From positions 323,350 to 387,349 of the forward strand of contig JANQGY010000013.1 in assembly GCA_028282845.1 (NCBI GenBank): a stretch of DNA of 64,000 nucleotides. The letters run 5' to 3'. The stretch is from a bacterium (GTDB lineage Bacteria; Fidelibacterota; Marinisomatia; Marinisomatales; JAHJCW01). Under the pieces are notes generated by a model that made no database searches, was not told where the DNA came from, and saw nothing but the letters and a program-made list of their open reading frames with translations. Both the position numbers and the translations under genes were made by a program. This document shows, one piece after another, positions 7,492 to 16,285 of the stretch (position 1 is its first letter; every line of letters starts with the position of its first letter).

Positions 7492-7519
7492 AAAAAACCC
7501 CGTGTTTGCGGGGTTTTTT
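7492..7519 (+). terminator. Rho-independent terminator of the small repeat-protein gene
   Basis: The stem AAAAAACCCCG / CGGGGTTTTTT with loop TGTTTG ends in a T run, 22 bp after the stop of the 7243 gene. The A and T flanks make it usable in both directions, but no minus-strand gene ends here. Confidence 0.9.
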
Positions 7520-7568
7520 ATTATCTAATTTTAATTGATATGAAATTATTATAATTTCAATTCTCAGC

Positions 7569-8852
7569 ATGCTTACAATCAATTATAAGAATGTGATTCT
7601 ATTTTTTTGGTTAGCGATTCCACTAATAAATCTATTTGGTCAGTCGCCAATTGTTAAAAAGGTTGATTTTCTAGGTTATGTGAAAACCAAATTGTACATA
7701 TTAGAACGTGAAATCCAACACCCGTTGGATACTCCTTTGGATACAGCTCTTGCCGAAGCAGATCGCTTGCGATTAGAAAATTTAGGCATTTTCAGCATGG
7801 TTAATATGCAGATTATACCAATCGGTCATAATGAAGTAAATGTTCGGTACACGATTATTGAGAATTGGCGTTTTTTCCCAATGCTTTCCCCGCTGTATAA
7901 TGAAAAATGGGGTTGGTCGGTTGGTGCTACATTGATGATCAATAACTTTCGTGGTAGGAATGAATCGTTAGTTGTTCGGGGGCAGTATGGCGGTCAAAAC
8001 ACATTTGGTGTAGAATATTACAATCCGTGGATTACCGGAGATCATGTATCAATAAAAATTAGTGCCGGTAATGATGTATATGATCACACCTTTTTACCGT
8101 ATGATGTCACCTACAATCATTTTCAAATAGGATTTGGTAAATATATAAATAACCGACTACGTACCAAAGCAGGTTTATTCTTGAGTGAAAAAACCTATTC
8201 TAATGAAACCGAAACAAGAGAATATTTTCATATAACGCCTTATTCAGACATAACCTTTGATTCGCGGGATTTATACGCAAGTCCGTCGAAAGGTATTTAT
8301 AGCACCAATACTGTTTATGCTCGTTTTGACACTAAAGGCAATGCACTAAATCAGCTATTATGGAGTCATTCCACTAGTAAATATCATGAACTAATTGATG
8401 GAAAATGGAATACGGTTTTAGGACTGAATGTTGATAGTAGATTCACTTTTGGCAATAACTTGGATATTTGGCATGATTATATCGGCGGAGCATATTCCGT
8501 AAGAGGATGGAAAGTGCCGAATAATAAGCTCTATGAGAGTACGGAACAGAGCTACAGATTTGGGATGAATTGGGTTACTTCATCGGTTGAGATTCGTCAA
8601 ACCGTTGTACCTAAATTCGCAACTAAATTAGGAAATGAACTTGGTTTATCCGTGGTAACTTTCGCTGACATTGGAGTTATTGATAATGATATTGCAAATC
8701 TTTTTCAAAACACGCCAATATTAGGAACGGGAGTAGGAATTCGCATTCCTTGGTCGGTGATAGGCTCAATAAGATTGGATTATGGTTGGTCTTTCTACAA
8801 GGGTAAATATGTTGAACAAGCACTGCATCTTGCCTTTGGCGAAAAATTTTAA
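7569..8852 (+). CDS. Short Omp85/BamA-like outer-membrane barrel protein
   Basis: A 427-residue protein with a signal peptide (about 1-25, ending LFGQ). It has one POTRA-like domain (about 28-100: VKKVDFLGYVKTKLYI, ENLGIFSMVNMQI, VNVRYTIIENW) and then a C-terminal barrel of the Omp85/surface-antigen D15 type (about 110-427). The diagnostic barrel motif is GGAYSVRGWKVP (about residue 310), and the chain ends in Phe as expected for barrel insertion. It is far shorter than BamA or TamA, matching small Omp85 proteins of unclear substrate. It has its own position between a terminator and a convergent gene, overlapping the plsY stop by 4 bp. A role in outer-membrane protein or lipid handling is a family-level inference. 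Confidence 0.82.
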   Translation: MLTINYKNVILFFWLAIPLINLFGQSPIVKKVDFLGYVKTKLYILEREIQHPLDTPLDTALAEADRLRLENLGIFSMVNMQIIPIGHNEVNVRYTIIENWRFFPMLSPLYNEKWGWSVGATLMINNFRGRNESLVVRGQYGGQNTFGVEYYNPWITGDHVSIKISAGNDVYDHTFLPYDVTYNHFQIGFGKYINNRLRTKAGLFLSEKTYSNETETREYFHITPYSDITFDSRDLYASPSKGIYSTNTVYARFDTKGNALNQLLWSHSTSKYHELIDGKWNTVLGLNVDSRFTFGNNLDIWHDYIGGAYSVRGWKVPNNKLYESTEQSYRFGMNWVTSSVEIRQTVVPKFATKLGNELGLSVVTFADIGVIDNDIANLFQNTPILGTGVGIRIPWSVIGSIRLDYGWSFYKGKYVEQALHLAFGEKF

Positions 8853-9508
8853 TTTTTCTTTTTGAATATCATCGCTTTTTCAAAGCGATTTTCAGTCCCG
8901 TCTCGTAATCTGGTAATATTACTGCGATGGGTGTAGATCGCAAACCATGGCACGAGTAGAGCAAAAACCAGTAATGACAAAGAACTATGCTCAATCCCGA
9001 ATATTGGTAGGATCATTAGAAATATCGGTAAGGAAACAGTCGCCAGTATTGATCCTAAAGATACATAGCCGGTAAGCACAAGGGTTAGGGCAAAGACAAT
9101 TAAACACAAAGGCAAGGCTACCGGATATAAAGCAAGCAGCATACCGGCAAGTGTGCCGATGCCTTTGCCGCCACGGAATCCGGCAAAAATTGTGTAGGTA
9201 TGCCCCAAAACGGCAGCGAAACCACACATTATTTGTACTACTCCAATATCGGTTATAGGCTGATTTTGGAAGAATACCGTAGCATAGATAGCGGTTGGCA
9301 GCCAGCTCTTGAAAATATCAACAAGGACCACAATAGTAGCCGGTTTCCAACCCAATACACGAAATACATTGGTTCCACCGGCATTTCCGCTGCCATGTTC
9401 CCGAATGTCTATTCCTTTAACGATCCGCCCCAGGATTATACTTGTCGGAATTGAACCGGTTAGATAGCTCAATATTAGTATTAATAATAAATTTATATAT
9501 TCCTGCAT
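8849..9508 (-). CDS. plsY: Acyl-phosphate glycerol-3-phosphate acyltransferase PlsY
   Basis: A 219-residue inner-membrane protein with about five hydrophobic segments. It carries the three PlsY motifs: TGSIPTSIILGRIVKGIDIR (about 16-36), GSGNAGGTNVFRVLGW (about 39-54) and GFRGGKGIGTLAGM (about 109-122). It transfers the acyl group from acyl-phosphate to glycerol-3-phosphate, the first step of phospholipid synthesis. Length is normal. It is the last gene of a minus-strand operon, directly after a fused fatty-acid kinase (9 bp gap) that would supply acyl-phosphate. Confidence 0.96.
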   Translation of the reverse strand: MQEYINLLLILILSYLTGSIPTSIILGRIVKGIDIREHGSGNAGGTNVFRVLGWKPATIVVLVDIFKSWLPTAIYATVFFQNQPITDIGVVQIMCGFAAVLGHTYTIFAGFRGGKGIGTLAGMLLALYPVALPLCLIVFALTLVLTGYVSLGSILATVSLPIFLMILPIFGIEHSSLSLLVFALLVPWFAIYTHRSNITRLRDGTENRFEKAMIFKKKN

Positions 9509-9517
9509 AATTTCCCG

Positions 9518-11293
9518 TTAAGCAAGTTTTTGAACAGCAATAGCAATTGCATTAGTTCCGGCATGACTACCCAATCCGGGACCAATTTGCGAGAAAAATA
9601 CATTTTCCTTGCCTATTTCATTTATATAATATTGCTCAAATTTACGAGCCCGTTCTTCACAGTTACCATGGACAATTCCAATTCGGTAAGATTCTGAATA
9701 AGCGATTTTTTTATTTATATATTTTATGAATCTATCATCAATATTCTTTTTGCCAAGTAGTTTGCCATCGGTAATGACCGTGCCCTCGGCGCTAAGTGAT
9801 AAAATGGGAGATATTTTAAGTGTATCGGCAATTGTTTTTTTATACTTCGGCACTCTGCCGCCTTTTACGGCTGAATCGAGGTTATCTAATAATATATAAA
9901 TTTTGGTCAGCGCCTTGGCTTGTTCAATAATCTTAATGATTTCATCCATTGATCTGCCGTCTTCAATTGCTTCAGCCGCTCTAACAGCGATTAATCCCGT
10001 ACCGATCGAAACGCAATTTCCGTCAATGATAGTCGTTGGGAAAGTGGTAAGCGCCTTGGAAGCGGTCAGCGCTGATTGAAACGTGCCACTCGATTTGGCC
10101 GGCAGGTGAATCGAGATGGCGGATTCATAATGAGTTGCCAAAAATTGGTATTGTCTCCTAAAATCGTTAGGGGTAGGTTGACTTGTTTTGGGATGATTCG
10201 GATTTTTTATTAATTCAGCCCAAAATTCTTTACTTGTCATGGTAACTTTATCAATATAGTGATTGTCGCCGAAGTTTAATCTTACCGGTACAATATGAAT
10301 ATTTTTTTCGTCAATAATTTCTTCCGGTAGATCCGCTGTTGAATCCACCACTAAAGCAATTGGCTTTGTCTGTTTATGGGCATCCTTTTGTTGCTGCAAC
10401 ATATCATCAGCTTTATCATTTTTTATTTCGCCAAAAGTTTTGCATATATCAAAGACTGTTTTTGGTTGATCGGTATGAATATGGATCTTAGCTTTATGTT
10501 TTGTGCCCGCGATGATTAAGGAATCGCCCATCTGTGATAAATGATCTCGAAGTTTGATCCTGTTAATGTTTTCACCGGAAATTACACATTCCGTGCAGTA
10601 TTGATATTTTTCATTAAAATTGACTTCTTTGGGCTTACTTTTTGTTATACGCGGTATAGTTATTTTACGGATTTTACCATCGCTGATAAAATCCTGTATT
10701 CCGTTTAGTAGATCAACGAAGCCTTGACCGCCGGCATCTACAACTCCGGCTCTGGCTAATACTTTCAATTTTTTTGGTGTGTCCTTCAATGATTTTTGAG
10801 CGACATGCAAAGCGCGCGCTAATACTTCAACAAAATCAGAATATTTAGTACTCAATCTATTCAAGGCATCTGACCATTCACTGATAACAGTTAAAATTGT
10901 TCCTTCGGTCGGGTGTAGTAAAGCTTGATAGGCATATTGCTTGCCGGTTTTAACAGCATCAGCAAATTGTTGCGCGGTAACTTTTGCTTTATCGTGCAAT
11001 CCTTCGGAAAGACCGACCAAGAATTGAGCTAAAATGGATCCGGCATTGCCACGGGCACCATCAAGCGCTGAATCAGCGATGAGTATGCTCATATCACCGA
11101 TATTAGAATGAACATTTTGTTGTAGATTTTCTTTGATAGTTGATAGAGTATAAGCCATGTTAGTTCCTGTATCGGCATCGGGTACCGGAAAAATATTGAT
11201 CTTATTCAAATGATCTTCGCGTTCAAGTACCTTTTGTAAACCGGCACTCAGCACGCGGTATAATCGGACTCCATCTAAATATTGAATACCCAT
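9518..11293 (-). CDS. DAK2-DegV fusion, probable one-chain fatty-acid kinase (FakA-FakB type)
   Basis: A 591-residue fusion. Residues about 1-200 are a DAK2/FakA nucleotide-binding domain (NIFPVPDADTGTNMAYTL at about 35-52; GARGNAGSILAQFLVG at about 80-95). Residues about 225-300 match the FakA middle domain (YCTECVISGENI, GDSLIIAGTKHKAKIHIHTD). Residues about 310-591 are a complete DegV/FakB domain (ALVVDSTADLPEEI, HPKTSQPTPNDF, SGTFQSAL). FakB presents a bound fatty acid to FakA, which phosphorylates it; here both parts sit on one chain. The product, acyl-phosphate, is the substrate of PlsY encoded next. The start at 11293 is supported by homology from the first residues (YLDGVRLYRVLSAG). 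The domain identity is sure; the exact in vivo substrate is inferred. Confidence 0.88.
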   Translation of the reverse strand: MGIQYLDGVRLYRVLSAGLQKVLEREDHLNKINIFPVPDADTGTNMAYTLSTIKENLQQNVHSNIGDMSILIADSALDGARGNAGSILAQFLVGLSEGLHDKAKVTAQQFADAVKTGKQYAYQALLHPTEGTILTVISEWSDALNRLSTKYSDFVEVLARALHVAQKSLKDTPKKLKVLARAGVVDAGGQGFVDLLNGIQDFISDGKIRKITIPRITKSKPKEVNFNEKYQYCTECVISGENINRIKLRDHLSQMGDSLIIAGTKHKAKIHIHTDQPKTVFDICKTFGEIKNDKADDMLQQQKDAHKQTKPIALVVDSTADLPEEIIDEKNIHIVPVRLNFGDNHYIDKVTMTSKEFWAELIKNPNHPKTSQPTPNDFRRQYQFLATHYESAISIHLPAKSSGTFQSALTASKALTTFPTTIIDGNCVSIGTGLIAVRAAEAIEDGRSMDEIIKIIEQAKALTKIYILLDNLDSAVKGGRVPKYKKTIADTLKISPILSLSAEGTVITDGKLLGKKNIDDRFIKYINKKIAYSESYRIGIVHGNCEERARKFEQYYINEIGKENVFFSQIGPGLGSHAGTNAIAIAVQKLA

Positions 11294-11297
11294 AATT

Positions 11298-11921
11298 CTA
11301 TGGCAAGTTATTTTCCTTTGGGGCGACCATTCCGCCCGAGATCAGTGTTTTCAATCCCTCTTCCACAGAAAGACCGGAATGGCGAATATCTTTTTCATTT
11401 AAGAATAACATAAATCCCGAGGTCGGGTTTGGTGTTGTTGGTAGGAACACATGCACATATTGTTCCCCGTTTTTACTTTTTGAATATCCGGTGACAAATG
11501 CTAATGTCCATAATTCTCTTCGCGGATATTCAATTAATACGACCTTTTTAAAATTCCCTTTGCCGGGCAAGGTCAGAGTTTGCATTATTTGTCTCGATGA
11601 AGTATAAATTGTATTGATCAGCGGTACGCGTTCCATGATGACTTCTACTAATCTAAACAAACGTTTACCGACTACATTGCTGACTAAAAGTCCCATTAAA
11701 AATATCAGCATCAGGATGAACAGGAATTCGATCAAGTCGGCAAGGATCTCATTTTCCCCTAAGATAGGTAAGGTACGCAAATATGTTATGTCCGGTGCAA
11801 AGCCCACAACAAATCGCAGAAGTAAATATGTTAAGTAAATCGGTAACAGGGTTAATAGCCCGGTTATAAATTTATTCCTGATTAATTTGAACGGAGTTTT
11901 CTTAGTTTTTTTCTTATCCAT
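11298..11921 (-). CDS. DUF502 family membrane protein
   Basis: A 207-residue protein with a basic N-terminus, two membrane segments (about 17-41 and 62-84) and a soluble C-terminal domain. It carries the DUF502 motifs VPLINTIYTSSRQIMQTL (about 98-115), FLPTTPNPTSGFMLFL and LISGGM. The family is widespread in bacteria and chloroplasts and has no firmly established biochemical role. It lies 4 bp upstream of the DAK2-DegV start and 5 bp after the transporter stop, so it is co-transcribed with the lipid-precursor genes; a membrane-related role would fit. Confidence 0.88.
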   Translation of the reverse strand: MDKKKTKKTPFKLIRNKFITGLLTLLPIYLTYLLLRFVVGFAPDITYLRTLPILGENEILADLIEFLFILMLIFLMGLLVSNVVGKRLFRLVEVIMERVPLINTIYTSSRQIMQTLTLPGKGNFKKVVLIEYPRRELWTLAFVTGYSKSKNGEQYVHVFLPTTPNPTSGFMLFLNEKDIRHSGLSVEEGLKTLISGGMVAPKENNLP

Positions 11922-11926
11922 TATAA

Positions 11927-12808
11927 TTAATTCTTTTTGCGTTTATAATTTACTAAAAGTGCGCCTAATATAATCAAGATTGCCCCGGTCATTATCAATG
12001 CTGATAATTGTTCATCCAAAAGTATCCAACCGACAAATATGGCAATAATTGGAGGGAAAAAAGCCACATAAGTGATTTGGGTCAATGTCAAATATTGAAA
12101 CAACCAAAAATATAGTGAAAATGTCAGTACTGATCCAAATATGATTAGGTAAATAGTGGCAAGGATGTTTGTTTGAGTCCAGATCATTGCCGGTCCGGGT
12201 TCAGTTAATAATGCAAATGTAAATAGAAAAATTCCACCTAAACTTTGGGAAACGGCATTAAGCTGAAAAGTGTTAACGACATTTTTGTATTTCTTTAAAT
12301 AGGCATTCGGCCAGGCAGCTACAATAATTGCCAGTAAAACGACCAATACGCCGAGTACAACATTTTCACCGCCGATGGAATCATTTTGGGATATTATTAA
12401 TACTGTTCCTAAAATTCCCAATAAAAGACTAAGCACTTTTTTCTTATTCAATCTTTCATCGGGCAGATAGAAATGAGCAATTAAAGTTGTGAATATCGGG
12501 AAACTTGCCCACAGAATTGATGACAAATTTGAATAGATGTATTGTGTCCCCCAATAAGTAAGTGTGTAACTGATCCCAAAATTAAAAGCACCGAACAACA
12601 AATAAATTGAAATAGCTCGCTTAGACAGTGGTAATTTTTCTTTCCGCGCTAACATTAGCAGCCAGAAAATCAGTCCGCCAAAAATAAATCGGATTCCAAC
12701 CGCGTAAGCCGGAATCATACCTTCGTTCAAACTGATTTTTAAAGCATACCAAGTTGTTCCCCAAATTAAGGAGAGCAGGGCATAGGCTAAGTAGATCTTG
12801 GTTTTCAT
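11927..12808 (-). CDS. EamA/DMT-superfamily transporter
   Basis: Ten hydrophobic segments in two EamA halves (start MKTKIYLAYALLSLIWGTTW; second half from about residue 140) mark a drug/metabolite transporter, probably an inner-membrane exporter or permease of small metabolites. I chose the ATG at 12806-12808 because an 11-codon longer form would run through the terminator-like hairpin at 12830-12854, and the short form begins with the usual MK. It is the first gene of the operon with DUF502, the fatty-acid kinase fusion and plsY. The substrate is unknown. Confidence 0.88.
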   Translation of the reverse strand: MKTKIYLAYALLSLIWGTTWYALKISLNEGMIPAYAVGIRFIFGGLIFWLLMLARKEKLPLSKRAISIYLLFGAFNFGISYTLTYWGTQYIYSNLSSILWASFPIFTTLIAHFYLPDERLNKKKVLSLLLGILGTVLIISQNDSIGGENVVLGVLVVLLAIIVAAWPNAYLKKYKNVVNTFQLNAVSQSLGGIFLFTFALLTEPGPAMIWTQTNILATIYLIIFGSVLTFSLYFWLFQYLTLTQITYVAFFPPIIAIFVGWILLDEQLSALIMTGAILIILGALLVNYKRKKN

Positions 12809-12829
12809 TATAATAGGGGTAGAAATATA

Positions 12830-12854
12830 ATCGCCCTGCAATATACAGGGCGAT
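12830..12854 (-). terminator. Terminator-like hairpin after secF
   Basis: ATCGCCCTG (12830-12838) and CAGGGCGAT (12846-12854) form a perfect 9 bp stem with a 7-base loop, 25 bp past the secF stop. In the minus direction it runs into a T-rich stretch (TATATTTCT), which is weaker than a standard T run. It also separates secDF from the next operon and helps fix the transporter start. Confidence 0.65.
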
Positions 12855-12879
12855 TTAAATATTTCATCTTCTTAAAAAT

Positions 12880-13806
12880 TTATTTTGCTCTGGAGTGCAA
12901 TAAAGCTACGATCGGACTTGCTACATAAATACTTGAATAAGTACCAACAACAACACCGATCATCATCGCTAAGGCAAAATTGTGAATCACTTCGCCGCCA
13001 AAGAACCACAGGATAAAAACCACAAAGAAGGTGGTTAAGGAAGTGACGATCGTACGGTTCAATGATTCATTAATACTTGTATTAATAATTGATAAATAAT
13101 CATCCTTGCGTCGCGCTTTAATATTTTCACGGATCCGGTCAAAAATCACAATCGTATCATTTAAGGAATATCCTACAATGGTTAAAAATGCCGCAATGAT
13201 CGGCAATGATATTTCTAATCCGAGAACCGAGAATATTCCTAAGGTTATGAGGACATCATGTGTTAAAGCTGCGATGGCGCCCAAAGCAAACTTAAATTCA
13301 AATCTAATTGAGATATAAATTAGTATCAGTCCCAAGGCAGATAAAATTGCCATAACAACCTTGCCGCTCAGTTCTGCGCCAACTTTCGGTCCAACTTTTT
13401 CGATCGTTAAGATGAAATCGTTAGGTTCGTCGGGGACATCTTCAGGGAATGAATTATAGAGATGGTCAATCACGGTTTGCGCAATATTGGTGTGCTGTCC
13501 GTCTTCACTTGCAAGACGCACAGATATACTGTTCGGGCTGCCGAAGTGTTTTATTTCCTGTCTGCTAAAGTCGTAATTCACACCGTCAACTGATACATTT
13601 CCCAAAGAAGTTCTAATATCGTTCACATCCATTTCTTTGTTAAAATTAACAGCCACCATCGTACCGCCTTCAAAGTCGATACTCAATTTGGGGCCACCAT
13701 TGATTAACAAGGAAACCAAACCAATAATAATAATTGTTGCGGAAATGATAAATCCAATCCGCATTTGCTTCATAAAATCTATGTGAGTGTCTTTAATAAT
13801 TCTCAT
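12880..13806 (-). CDS. secF: Protein translocase subunit SecF
   Basis: A 308-residue inner-membrane protein. It has an N-terminal membrane helix, a periplasmic domain (IDFEGGTMVAVNF at about 43-55) and five further helices with the conserved FLTIVGYSLNDTIVIFDRIR (about 210-230). Together with SecD it uses the proton gradient to help pull proteins through SecYEG. Its ATG overlaps the secD stop by 4 bp, so translation is coupled. Confidence 0.97.
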   Translation of the reverse strand: MRIIKDTHIDFMKQMRIGFIISATIIIIGLVSLLINGGPKLSIDFEGGTMVAVNFNKEMDVNDIRTSLGNVSVDGVNYDFSRQEIKHFGSPNSISVRLASEDGQHTNIAQTVIDHLYNSFPEDVPDEPNDFILTIEKVGPKVGAELSGKVVMAILSALGLILIYISIRFEFKFALGAIAALTHDVLITLGIFSVLGLEISLPIIAAFLTIVGYSLNDTIVIFDRIRENIKARRKDDYLSIINTSINESLNRTIVTSLTTFFVVFILWFFGGEVIHNFALAMMIGVVVGTYSSIYVASPIVALLHSRAK

Positions 13807-15722
13807 ATACTTAGCTTCTGTAAATTTTTACGGTTTGTCATTGACATAAATATTGTTCTGGTAACAAATATTGCTGTGAACATACTGATCACAATACCCC
13901 AAAAGAGTACAGTGGCAAATCCCCTGATCGGGCCGGTTCCAAATTGATATAATACCAACGCTGCAATTACGGTGGTAATATTTGCGTCAATAATTGTCGT
14001 GAGAGCACGGTTATATCCGGAATCAACCGCGGCTCGGGCCGTTTTGCCTTTGCGCAATTCCTCGCGGATACGTTCAAAAATGATCACATTGGCATCTATA
14101 GACATACCCATCGTTAATATCAATGCGGCAATGCCCGGTAAAGTAAGCGTTGCCTGTAACAATGCCAAAATTGATAATACCAAGAGGATGTTCCAGATCA
14201 ACGCAAAATCGGCTATTGATCCGGCGACCTTATAGTAGATCAACATAAATATCATTACAATTATTAATCCAATCAAAACTGATCTTGTGCCTTGTCTAAT
14301 TGAATCTGCTCCGAGCGAGGGACCTACAATACGTTCTTCGATGATCTGTACCGGAACCGGTAGAGCACCGGCACGCAATACAATTGCGATATCTTTGGCT
14401 TCGTTCAGATTTTCAAAGCCTTGAATACGAGTTGCACCACCTGGAATTTTCTCTTGGATTTGCGGAGCCATATGAACCTTGTTGTCAAGAACAATTGCGA
14501 TCCGACGACCAATATTTGCTCCGGTAATGCGCGACCATTGTTTGGCACCATCGCTGTTCATATCCAACATTACGATCGGTTGACCGGATATATCACTGCC
14601 GGTACCCGCGATCGTTTCGGTTGCTTCGGAAATAACACCGCCGGTCAATTCCGGTTCAAGTTCTAAATGATATAATCTGTAAATTTTAATTAGATTACCA
14701 TTTACATCAGTTATTTCTTCAGACTTAGTACTGATGGCAAATTTACTTGTTGATGAACTAAGAACTGCTTGTACTTCGGGCAGGGCTAATATCTTATTAA
14801 CAGCATAAACGTTTGATTCAGGTACTCCAATATCAATTCCGAAGTCTCTTAATAATGCTGAAAATGGTCGTTCTTCAAATAGACGTTGATCAATAACTGC
14901 ACTTGTGTCTTTGGATTCGACTATTTCTTGGTCAACTTCACCAAACAATTCACTTACTGTAATTGTCTTATCTTCACTTACTTGCTGCTCAATCGTTTCG
15001 CTCGGTGTATCAGCTTCCACTGTTTCAATTTCTTCTGACACAACAATGTCTTCTTTACCTTTTAATACATTGTCAATCCTGATCAACATATCCTGCGTGA
15101 TTTCAGGGTTTTTAACCAAATAAAATTCAAGCAAGGCAGTACTTTGTAATAGATCGCGAGCCCGTTCGGAATCTTGAATACCGGCTAATTCAACGATGAT
15201 CCGTTGATTGCCCTGCTTCTGAATAGTTGGTTCGGCTACACCGAATTGGTCAACACGGTTTTGCAAAATTTCCAATACGCGATTTATCGCATCATCGGAT
15301 TCTTCACGTAATTTGCCGATTATTTCATCGGTGGATGAACCGTATTCATGAAAATATCTTGCCAAACGGATATTATTATTATCGGAAACCGTTTTAAAAA
15401 TATTGAAGAAATCCGCATCGGGTTCACTAAGCCGAGCGCTGACTTCATTGAGAGTATTTTCTAAATTATCGTCCTTATTTATTGCAATACCACTTATTAG
15501 GGTTGGCAGATCAACTTCGAGGACAATATACATACCGCCTTTTAGATCCAATCCCTGCTTAATAACTTTGGACTCAATATCCCGCAATTTACCCTCTTCG
15601 CGTAATTCCTCTTTTCTTTCTTCCGACATTTGCTGGAAAGTGAATGAGGGCCAAAGTGAATAGATTGCCCAAGCCAATACAATACCTATCAGGATGTATC
15701 TAGGAGTTAATTTTTTGTTCAT
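13803..15722 (-). CDS. secD: Protein translocase subunit SecD
   Basis: A 639-residue inner-membrane protein. It has an N-terminal helix (about 9-25), GLDLKGGMYIVLEVDL (about 57-72), a large periplasmic region and a C-terminal six-helix domain with LTMGMSIDANVIIFERIREE. The periplasmic part carries an acidic Ser/Thr/Glu-rich insertion (about 205-260, around VVSEEIETVEADTPSE), which lengthens it relative to E. coli SecD in that part; comparable insertions occur in other FCB lineages. It pairs with secF, which overlaps its end. Confidence 0.97.
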   Translation of the reverse strand: MNKKLTPRYILIGIVLAWAIYSLWPSFTFQQMSEERKEELREEGKLRDIESKVIKQGLDLKGGMYIVLEVDLPTLISGIAINKDDNLENTLNEVSARLSEPDADFFNIFKTVSDNNNIRLARYFHEYGSSTDEIIGKLREESDDAINRVLEILQNRVDQFGVAEPTIQKQGNQRIIVELAGIQDSERARDLLQSTALLEFYLVKNPEITQDMLIRIDNVLKGKEDIVVSEEIETVEADTPSETIEQQVSEDKTITVSELFGEVDQEIVESKDTSAVIDQRLFEERPFSALLRDFGIDIGVPESNVYAVNKILALPEVQAVLSSSTSKFAISTKSEEITDVNGNLIKIYRLYHLELEPELTGGVISEATETIAGTGSDISGQPIVMLDMNSDGAKQWSRITGANIGRRIAIVLDNKVHMAPQIQEKIPGGATRIQGFENLNEAKDIAIVLRAGALPVPVQIIEERIVGPSLGADSIRQGTRSVLIGLIIVMIFMLIYYKVAGSIADFALIWNILLVLSILALLQATLTLPGIAALILTMGMSIDANVIIFERIREELRKGKTARAAVDSGYNRALTTIIDANITTVIAALVLYQFGTGPIRGFATVLFWGIVISMFTAIFVTRTIFMSMTNRKNLQKLSI

Positions 15723-15833
15723 TTAAATGTATAAATTAATTGCTAAAAAAGTTCGAAAATATACCGAGAATCGGCTTTGGCAGTCAATTTCTATTTGAGC
15801 AATTCAATAACACCCTTATATAGTATGAATAAT

Positions 15834-15861
15834 AAAAAACCCGCTTCTTGAGCGGGTTTTT
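15834..15861 (-). terminator. Rho-independent terminator of the tdh-kbl-add-cytochrome operon
   Basis: The stem AACCCGCT / AGCGGGTT with loop TCTTG is flanked by A and T runs. In the minus direction it ends in TTTTTTATT, 23 bp after the cytochrome stop. It separates this operon from secD. Confidence 0.9.
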
Positions 15862-15883
15862 CAATTGTATTTTTATCGCTTAT

Positions 15884-16261
15884 TTATAAAACATTCGCCT
15901 CATCCATCATATATAGAATTGCATCGCGTAAATCATCTTTTGAGCATTCCATACAGGTGCCCATTGGTGTCATTGTTCCATAATTGCCAGTGTATCCGTC
16001 ATGAACATGCTGAACCAACAAATCCAAATCTTTTGACCGGTTTTCAGTCCAACGCACCTTGTCAGTCAACATGGCTGCCCCTCCGATGCCCTCCTTATGG
16101 CAAATATGGCAATACTTATCAAAAACGGCTTTCCCATTTGTTAACATTTCCGAAGTAGGAGTAACATAAGTATATTTTGCGGTGGCTTCCTGTGTCTTCT
16201 TTTCACCGCCGCCACAAGCGATTAGAACTATGATCACCACTACACTAACCAAGTATTTCAT
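15884..16261 (-). CDS. Class I c-type cytochrome lipoprotein (c5-like)
   Basis: A 125-residue protein with a lipoprotein signal (VVVIIVLIACGGG, Cys at about 16). It has one haem-binding motif CHICH (about 56-60) and a candidate Met ligand in YGTMTPMG. A second cysteine pair CMEC (about 103-106) precedes the last helix, the hallmark of cytochrome c5-like domains. It is probably a lipid-anchored periplasmic electron carrier. It is the last gene of the operon with adenosine deaminase, kbl and tdh; the 24 bp gap and shared terminator suggest co-transcription without an obvious functional link. Confidence 0.85.
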   Translation of the reverse strand: MKYLVSVVVIIVLIACGGGEKKTQEATAKYTYVTPTSEMLTNGKAVFDKYCHICHKEGIGGAAMLTDKVRWTENRSKDLDLLVQHVHDGYTGNYGTMTPMGTCMECSKDDLRDAILYMMDEANVL

Positions 16262-16285
16262 TATCTTTCCTTTCTTTTCAAAATA

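Noticed and set aside
9200-9454. Plus-strand open frame antisense to plsY
   Set aside because: It overlaps the conserved PlsY motifs on the other strand and shows no domain or signal of its own.
12809-12841. Longer N-terminus for the EamA transporter
   Set aside because: The extra 11 codons run through the hairpin after secF and do not look like transporter sequence; the ATG at 12808 starts with the normal MKTK.
13972-15663. Several plus-strand open frames inside secD
   Set aside because: They are antisense to a well-conserved secD, have no recognisable protein features and no ribosome sites.
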